From Blastocatellia bacterium (lineage in GTDB: Bacteria > Acidobacteriota > Blastocatellia > UBA7656 > JADIYM01): a stretch of 64,000 nucleotides of DNA. Made by a program: the position numbers and the translations under genes. Location: the NCBI GenBank assembly GCA_021463145.1, contig JAJTWZ010000011.1:33073-97072 (forward strand), written 5' to 3'. Below the pieces are notes generated by a model. It saw only the letters and a list, made by a program, of their open reading frames with translations. It had not been told where the DNA came from and made no database searches. The first letter of the stretch is position 1; each line of letters starts with the position of its first letter. Of this stretch, positions 58,668-64,000 are shown in pieces.

Positions 58668-59406
58668 ATGGCCACGCCCAAGACCGGTTCCAACACCTTG
58701 ACGGACCCAAAAACGATTCTCGAGATGGTTCGAACTGCAAGACAAACGCTTGGCGATCGTGGCGACGCGACTGGCCTCGAGCAGCTCCTGACGGGGCTTG
58801 CCGCGGATCTTCACCTTCCCGAGGCCGCGATCGCTGAGGAGCTGACTCGCGACCGGGAACGTGTTGACGAACGTCGAAGGCGTATTGGCCCCGAGCTTCT
58901 CGAGGCTTCTCAGCTCGCCAACTGCACCGCGGAGTACAACCATCCGTTCGCGACGGTCGGGTGTGTGACGTTCAAGGAGGTGAAGCCCGGCGAGTGGAGG
59001 CTGTCCATCCTGGACTCCGTGCAGGTCGATACCGTGAGTACGGGCAGCGGGAAGATCCTGGTCGAGCAGGCGGTGGCGAGGATTGTCGAGATCGAGGAAT
59101 CGCTGCGCCGTACCGAGGCGTTCGCAAAAGACCTCCTTACAGCACGTCACGTTCGCCATGGGCTACGGACAGCCGCTCGTCGACGAGACGTCCGGCCAAC
59201 TGATCGGCCGTGTTCCGGTTCGACAGGGCGACGCTGTCGTGCTCGGCGGAAAAGGGCGACACGTCCGACATATCGATCCGGTGAGTGGGATTGCATATGT
59301 CCGAACCGTGGATGGAGGCATCGCACAGTTCGGCGCACAGGGTGAGAGTGTGTTCGAGTCGTTGGGCAGGACGTGCCTGCCGTTGACGGGAGGAAGGTAC
59401 CGGTAG
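58668..59406 (+). CDS. Uncharacterised island protein, frameshifted
   Basis: From ATG 58668 the frame encodes ~157 sensible residues (SNTLTDPKTILEMVRTARQTL, a helical start, then AEYNHPFATVGCVTFKEVKPGEWRLSI). From ~59139 it becomes Arg-rich. One frame over, the sequence reads QHVTFAMGYGQPLVDETSG, VRQGDAVVLGGKGRHVRHIDP and ends at TAG 59404-59406. Removing one A at 59139 restores a ~245-residue protein. I do not recognise the family. The C-terminal part looks like a small beta barrel (LIGRVPVRQGDAVVL). Whether it is functional depends on the frameshift. Confidence 0.65.
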
Positions 59407-59458
59407 GTAGGACTTCCTCGCCGTGACGCGCTACGAATGACCGTTTGGAGACCGTGCA

Positions 59459-59680
59459 GTGAAACGAACAGACCGTGAGCTGCAGCAGACTCGGGTCACT
59501 ATCGGCTTCCTAGAAGTATCGATGGCCGTGTTGAAGCGAGAGAGGCTGCCGCTCAGTAGGAGTCGGTTCACCCTCGTGGACGAGCCCGTAATAGAACAGC
59601 TCACACGCCTGCGAGCGGAGATAGCACCGTACCTGGCGTCTGATCCACGGAACACAGAACGACAGCGGCGCGAACCGTGA
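59459..59680 (+). CDS. Small coupled protein
   Basis: A 73-residue frame from GTG 59459 that overlaps the next gene start (GTGA at 59677). The product is basic and probably helical (RELQQTRVTIGFLEVSMAVLKRERLPLS). No motif is recognised. It is kept because of its position inside the operon, the coupling overlap and codon use like its neighbours; it could instead be a leader frame. Confidence 0.5.
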   Translation: MKRTDRELQQTRVTIGFLEVSMAVLKRERLPLSRSRFTLVDEPVIEQLTRLRAEIAPYLASDPRNTERQRREP

Positions 59681-62600
59681 GCAGCGGAACAACAGCGACA
59701 CCGCCGGACGTGATGCATCCCGCAAGTGAAGCACTCGCGCAGATGATTGCCGCACTTGGACTCGAGGTCGCCGCCGTCAAGGCGAAGGCCGGCGGTTCGA
59801 GGATCGACCTACGGGGCGGTCAGCGCGTCGGTGACGTCGGCGACTCGTGGTTGTATGCCTTTCCGCTTTCGGAGGAAGGTCGTCTGCGCGACGACACACC
59901 GATTCGCCTGTCGTGTAGTGACCGAGACGTTTATGGAACGATCGTCTCGGTTCGCGATGGCGTCCTCGTTGTGTCACTCCAGGAGGATCTGGGACCGTCG
60001 ATCGCCACGGCTCGTCTCGTCACCGACGACTCGTTCCTCGTCCAGCGGCTGAAGGATCGGCTCGAGGCCGTCCGGGATGGGACCGCGCGTTTCCATCTCG
60101 AATCCGCCGAGCGCGTGCTTGATCCCGCCGACGTGCCATCAAACGACCTCGAGCCTGCGCCGGCCGTGCTCGTCGGCGACGGTCGACTGAACGACGAACA
60201 GCTCAGCGCCGTCAGACGTTCCCTCGGAAGCCAGGTCACGTACGTCTGGGGGCCGCCCGGAACCGGAAAGACCTCGACGGTCGCGAGGATCGTCGAGGCA
60301 CACTATCGCGCCGGTCGTTCGGTCCTGCTTGTCTCCAACACGAACATTGCCGTCGACACGGCGCTCGAACGAGTCGCCTCGCGCCTCAAGGGCGAGCCGG
60401 AGTTCTACGAAGGGCTCGTCCTGAGAATCGGCCCCATCGTCAAAGAAGAACTTCGCGCGGCGTACGGCAAGCAGATCGACCTCGCCGAGGTCGTCGCGCG
60501 ACTCGGCGGACCGCTCATAAAGGAACGCGCGGAGCTGCGCGACATCGTGGCGCCGCTCGAGGTCGAAATCGTTCCGCTTTCCAAGGCCGTGCGCGACTAC
60601 GACACGCTCGCGGCAACGCGACGCGACCTCGTCGAGGGCGAGGGCGCCGTCTCAGATCTTCGAGCAAGTTCCCGGGATCGTCTGAGGGCTGCACGCGAGC
60701 ACCGACAGCACGTTGCCGGGCTCGAGGTGAAGCTCGCAAGGGCCCGGTCAATGGGGCGGCTCCGGCGGTTCCTGTTTCGCCTCGATCCCGAGCGCATCCT
60801 TGCGGAGATGGCATCGGGAGAGCGCGCCGCGTTGGTGAACGAAGATGCGGCGCGGGCCCTTCAGGCCGATGCGGATTCGAAGGATGCGAAACTGGGAGCG
60901 CTCCGAGGAGAGATCGAGCGTCTCGTTGCCGAGACTCGTGCGTATCCGCCGGAATCGCAGGCAAGGGCGGCCTTCACGGATGTGGGGACGCGGCTGAACG
61001 CGAGTCGAAGCCGCATCCAGGACATCGAGCGAGAGCTGAAGAACCTCGAGAAGTCGCTTCTGGAGAAGTGCCGGGTGGCCGCGATGACGGCTTATCGGAG
61101 CTACCTCGACACGACGCTCTCTCGCGCGTTCGACGTCGTGTTGGTCGACGAAGCGTCCATGCTCATGTTGCCCCTCGTCTACTATGCGGCCGGCCTGGCG
61201 ACTCATTCCGTGACGGTCGCCGGTGACTTCCGGCAACTGCCGTCGATCGTGATGTCCTCGGAGCCGCAGGCGCTCGCATGGCTCAAACGCGACGTATTCG
61301 AGAAGGCTGGTATCCCGGACCGACTTGCAACGGGCAAACCCACTCCCCAGCTCGTCGCACTGCGGACTCAGTTCCGGATGCAGGAGCCGATCTGCGAGAT
61401 TCTGAACGCATTCTTCTACACGGACCGTCCGCTGCGGTCGGATCCGAGCGTCAACCGGCAAGGCCGCGAGTTCCCGTTCGGCTCGGACTCCCTGTTTCTC
61501 GTCGACACGTCATCCCTGAACCCCTGGGCGGCCTTCCCGACCGGCTCGTTGTCCCGATACAACCTGCTTCACGCCGTGCTCGTACGGAACGCGGTCAGTC
61601 TGCTCTCGGATGCCGGGTACCTTCCAGCGGACGGAAGTCCGAACGACGCGATCGGCGTCATCTCGCCGTATGCCGTGCAGGCTCGATTGATTCAGACGCT
61701 CATCGAGGATCGGCTCGGCCCGGCGGCCGCCGGAATCGCCGCGACGGTTCACCGGTTCCAGGGAAACGAGAAGGACGCCATCTTCCTCGACCTGACGGAT
61801 TCGACTGGCGCTCCGGTTGGCATGTTCCTTCGGGCGACGAGTCGCGAAGAGGAAGGTGCACGGCTGCTCAACGTCGCGCTGAGCCGCGCTCGCCGTCACG
61901 TCGTCCTCGTCGCCAACGTGCCGTATCTGCGATCGAACACGGACGCGAGCGCGATCATCCGACCGATTCTCGATCACTTCGAGCGCCACGCAAGAACGCT
62001 GAGCGTGAAAAAGTTCCTGCCCGTCGGGGAGCGTGAGTTGATCGAAGGTCTCGCTGCGGCCACCGGTTCGGGGTTCGCGTTGTCGAGTGAGGGGGCGGGG
62101 CTGTTCAACGAGGGTTCGTTCTACCCGGCATTCCGGAACGATCTCGAGACCGCAAGGAAGTCCATCGTTCTCTTCTCGCCGTTCGCGACCGAGGCAGGGA
62201 CCAGTCGCTGGATCGAGCTATTGCGCGCCGCCGTGCTTCGCGGCGTCCACGTGCGATTGCTGACGCAACCGCCGGTCGATGGGGATGCGGATCTCGCTCT
62301 GGCAAGTCGTCAGCTCGTCCAGTCACTGCGGAGTATCGGTGTCGTCGTCGATCTGCGTTTGCAGATGCACGAGAAGATTGCCGTCATCGATGGCAACGTC
62401 CTCTGGCACGGCTCCCTGAACGTCCTGTCGCATCGGAACACGCACGAAAGCGTGCTCCGCATCGAGAGCCGTGAAGTGTGCGACCTTGTCGGGCGGCTTG
62501 TCGGCAAAGATGGACGACGGCGCGACGCTCCGGAACTCCACGTGGCAGAGAATCCGAAATGCACGGTGTGCGGCGGGCCAACGGTGTGGGTCCGGTCGCG

Positions 62601-62844
62601 TGACGGCATCGTGTTCCGTTGCGAGGATCGTGTCTGTGCCGGAGTTGTCGGCGGGCGACGACCGGATGACCGTTCCCGACGGAATCGCCGGACGGGAAGA
62701 CCTGCAGAGCGTACGGATCGGGCGCGTATCGCGTGCCCGAGACAAGGCTGTGATGGCCAACTGACGGAGCGCAAGGGAAAATTCGGGCGATTTCTCGGTT
62801 GTTCGAGATATCCGCGATGTCGCCACACACAGAACGTGGAGTAA
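59677..62844 (+). CDS. UPF1-like SF1 helicase fused to PLD nuclease and zinc fingers
   Basis: A 1055-residue, four-part protein. Residues ~30-140 form a beta-rich N-terminal module. The SF1B helicase has GPPGTGKTSTVARIVEAHYRAG (~192), VLVDEASMLMLPLV (~487), GDFRQLPSI (~516), RTQFRM and VALSRARRHVVLVANV. A long, probably coiled-coil insertion (~280-470) sits between motifs I and II. A phospholipase-D-type domain follows (MHEKIAVIDGNVLWHGSLN, ~896), with a single HxK motif. The C-terminus carries two cysteine clusters, CTVCGG...C (~962) and a topoisomerase-type CPRQGCDG...FLGCSRYPRC (~1018). The DrmC nuclease of DISARM also has a PLD domain. Unwinding coupled to DNA cleavage is the natural guess. 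Confidence 0.88.
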   Translation: MSSGTTATPPDVMHPASEALAQMIAALGLEVAAVKAKAGGSRIDLRGGQRVGDVGDSWLYAFPLSEEGRLRDDTPIRLSCSDRDVYGTIVSVRDGVLVVSLQEDLGPSIATARLVTDDSFLVQRLKDRLEAVRDGTARFHLESAERVLDPADVPSNDLEPAPAVLVGDGRLNDEQLSAVRRSLGSQVTYVWGPPGTGKTSTVARIVEAHYRAGRSVLLVSNTNIAVDTALERVASRLKGEPEFYEGLVLRIGPIVKEELRAAYGKQIDLAEVVARLGGPLIKERAELRDIVAPLEVEIVPLSKAVRDYDTLAATRRDLVEGEGAVSDLRASSRDRLRAAREHRQHVAGLEVKLARARSMGRLRRFLFRLDPERILAEMASGERAALVNEDAARALQADADSKDAKLGALRGEIERLVAETRAYPPESQARAAFTDVGTRLNASRSRIQDIERELKNLEKSLLEKCRVAAMTAYRSYLDTTLSRAFDVVLVDEASMLMLPLVYYAAGLATHSVTVAGDFRQLPSIVMSSEPQALAWLKRDVFEKAGIPDRLATGKPTPQLVALRTQFRMQEPICEILNAFFYTDRPLRSDPSVNRQGREFPFGSDSLFLVDTSSLNPWAAFPTGSLSRYNLLHAVLVRNAVSLLSDAGYLPADGSPNDAIGVISPYAVQARLIQTLIEDRLGPAAAGIAATVHRFQGNEKDAIFLDLTDSTGAPVGMFLRATSREEEGARLLNVALSRARRHVVLVANVPYLRSNTDASAIIRPILDHFERHARTLSVKKFLPVGERELIEGLAAATGSGFALSSEGAGLFNEGSFYPAFRNDLETARKSIVLFSPFATEAGTSRWIELLRAAVLRGVHVRLLTQPPVDGDADLALASRQLVQSLRSIGVVVDLRLQMHEKIAVIDGNVLWHGSLNVLSHRNTHESVLRIESREVCDLVGRLVGKDGRRRDAPELHVAENPKCTVCGGPTVWVRSRDGIVFRCEDRVCAGVVGGRRPDDRSRRNRRTGRPAERTDRARIACPRQGCDGQLTERKGKFGRFLGCSRYPRCRHTQNVE

Positions 62845-62886
62845 GGCCACAGGTCGCCAATCAATCGGGTACAGGAGTCCTTCGGC

Positions 62887-63702
62887 ATGCGAGTTGAAAC
62901 AGGTCACTACGTCTACATCTACAGGGATTCGCGCAAGGCAATTCAGTACATCGGGTACGGAAGGGAGCACGCGCGAGCGTCTTTCCACCAGGTGGGCAGC
63001 CACAACGCGGGTCTCGAGGCACTGATCGCGAGCGGAAAGTTCACCGTCGAGATGGCGGGCCCGTTCGGTTCGGCCGACGTCGGTCGGGCCGTCGAGGCGG
63101 CATTGATTTCAGCGCTTATGCCGAAGCTGAACGTGGCGAAGGCGGATTCGCGCTGGAGATTCAGGCCGCTCGGCGTCCCGGAGCGGTTCGCCGCGAGGCT
63201 CAACAAACCGGCGCTCCGGCGCGAGGATTTCCTCGGCGGCACACTTGGCAAGCCGATCGCTCCGGTGCTCTTCGTCAGGATCAACGAGATGACGTTCGAA
63301 GAGCGAGTCGGGTACAACCCGACCAACCCGCCGACCGACCGTCAAATCCTCGAGCGAATGGACCGGTCGTGGATGGTCGGACGCTTCGTGGACGGCTGGA
63401 TTGCAGATCCCGCGAGCTGTCCGCGTACCCTCGTGGCCGTGTATGGCCCTCCAGGCTCGCAGATCGTCATTGCTGCAGTACACATCGACCGGAGAGGCTG
63501 GACCCGCGTAGAGTCCGCTGGTTCGGGCTGGCAGATACCGACGCGACCGACGACGGACCTCGACGCACATGGCCTTCGTGGTCGCCGGATCGCAAGGGTG
63601 GCGTGTCTGAGCTTCGGGCCGAACAGAAACCAGATATTCATCATCCTCAATCCCGACGGCAGCTCGCTCTGCGGCAGCCCATCCAGTCGGCAAACGCGTT
63701 GA
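62887..63702 (+). CDS. GIY-YIG-like nuclease protein
   Basis: A 271-residue protein whose first ~85 residues match the GIY-YIG fold: YVYIYRD, QYIGYGREHARASFHQ and, after ~35 residues, the E-containing helix VEAALISALMPKLNVAK. The Y and G positions, the R in GREHAR and the E are the likely catalytic set. The C-terminal ~185 residues (EMTFEERVGYNPTNPPTDRQILERMDRSWMVG) are unassigned. The gene starts 42 bases after the helicase-PLD gene and is probably in the same transcript. Confidence 0.7.
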   Translation: MRVETGHYVYIYRDSRKAIQYIGYGREHARASFHQVGSHNAGLEALIASGKFTVEMAGPFGSADVGRAVEAALISALMPKLNVAKADSRWRFRPLGVPERFAARLNKPALRREDFLGGTLGKPIAPVLFVRINEMTFEERVGYNPTNPPTDRQILERMDRSWMVGRFVDGWIADPASCPRTLVAVYGPPGSQIVIAAVHIDRRGWTRVESAGSGWQIPTRPTTDLDAHGLRGRRIARVACLSFGPNRNQIFIILNPDGSSLCGSPSSRQTR

Positions 63703-63834
63703 GTCGACGCTGATTCTCGCGAGGGTGTCTTGCCTGCTCTTGTCATTGCCCGTATCGTTGGACATCATTCGAGTCAAGAACGGTTGATCGTGTTTTGAAT
63801 CAATCAGTTCGAAAGGACACCATGGGGGACACGC

Positions 63835-64000
63835 ATGGGGACGTATCCGTGGATCACGTTCCGGCTGGATCTGTCGGAGCTATCGACTGAAACGTGGATG
63901 TTGCTCGGCGAGGCCCGGTCCAAGTGCGAGCACATTGCCGGTGTCCCGTTGAAGCCGGCGGTCGCCGAACGCCTCCACCGCCTCTACCTGGCGAAGGGCG
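63835..64000 (+). CDS. Fic-family protein, start only
   Basis: Fifty-five residues are visible before the window ends. The sequence PWITFRLDLSELSTETWMLLGEARSKCEHIAGVPLKP followed by LHRLYLAKG matches the N-terminal segment of a group of Fic proteins that precede the AMP-transferring HPFxxGNGR core. ATG 63835 is used, with a GGGGGA ribosome site 5 bases upstream. The ATG at 63822 is in another frame and closes after 21 codons. The catalytic part lies outside the window. Confidence 0.7.
   Translation, partial: MGTYPWITFRLDLSELSTETWMLLGEARSKCEHIAGVPLKPAVAERLHRLYLAKG

Noticed and set aside
63822..63887. ATG at 63822 with a good AAAGGA site
   Set aside because: It closes after 21 codons; the Fic pattern is in the frame of ATG 63835.

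Overview
The window is high-GC DNA with tightly packed genes, many of them translationally coupled through ATGA/GTGA overlaps. It looks like the chromosome of a free-living Gram-negative-type bacterium. Fused 2-oxoacid:ferredoxin oxidoreductase (KorA/KorB), a lone SelA, a deoxyhypusine-synthase-like protein next to arginine decarboxylase, GlnE, a Tat phosphatase, an MXAN_5187-C-like protein and GGVP-type low-complexity repeats together suggest the acidobacterial/myxobacterial (former deltaproteobacterial) range. The sequence alone does not settle the phylum.

Bases 1-39,150 read as ordinary chromosome. A giant transglutaminase-like/TPR protein (1-5016) is followed by a hairpin-rich spacer. Next come a DECR-type 2,4-dienoyl-CoA reductase, the TldD/TldE peptidase pair, HflX, a minus-strand NmrA-like/VOC/carbonic anhydrase block, an OmpR-type two-component system, a Tat metallophosphoesterase, FKBP, a TerB-like protein, a diguanylate cyclase, a CapA-like lipoprotein, a double M16 peptidase, SelA, KorAB plus a small coupled gene, the DHS-like/SpeA polyamine pair, a SolA-like FAD oxidase and GlnE. 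Several intergenic regions carry palindromic repeat elements: CAGGATT arms around 9.7, 30.4 and 33.9 kb, a CTCTGCG element at 35.2 kb and a 39-bp direct repeat at 35.5-35.6 kb. A frameshifted remnant of a CGNR zinc-finger regulator lies among them.

A tRNA-Arg(TCG) with its own consensus promoter (39,261-39,381) marks the change to accessory DNA. Directly behind it are a Phd/YefM-ParE toxin-antitoxin pair with a perfect operator palindrome, an orphan antitoxin-like frame and a HipB-HipA pair.

From 42,963 to the window end lies one co-directional putative anti-phage island. In order it holds: an 1844-residue DEAD/DEAH helicase with a DUF1998 cysteine cluster and a C-terminal Vsr/DUF559-like region; a UvrD-type helicase with an N-terminal RelE-fold domain; a DrmD-like SNF2 helicase; a DrmMI-like Eco57I-type adenine methylase whose target-recognition part has foreign composition; an HExxH protein (frameshifted); an uncharacterised protein (frameshifted); a tiny coupled gene; a UPF1-like helicase fused to a phospholipase-D nuclease and zinc fingers; a GIY-YIG-like protein; and the start of a Fic protein. 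The domain types of class 1 DISARM (SNF2, adenine methylase, DEAD helicase, DUF1998, PLD) are all present but distributed over different polypeptides. They are joined by extra helicase, peptidase, nuclease and Fic modules. This is the best candidate here for an undescribed or poorly described defence system.
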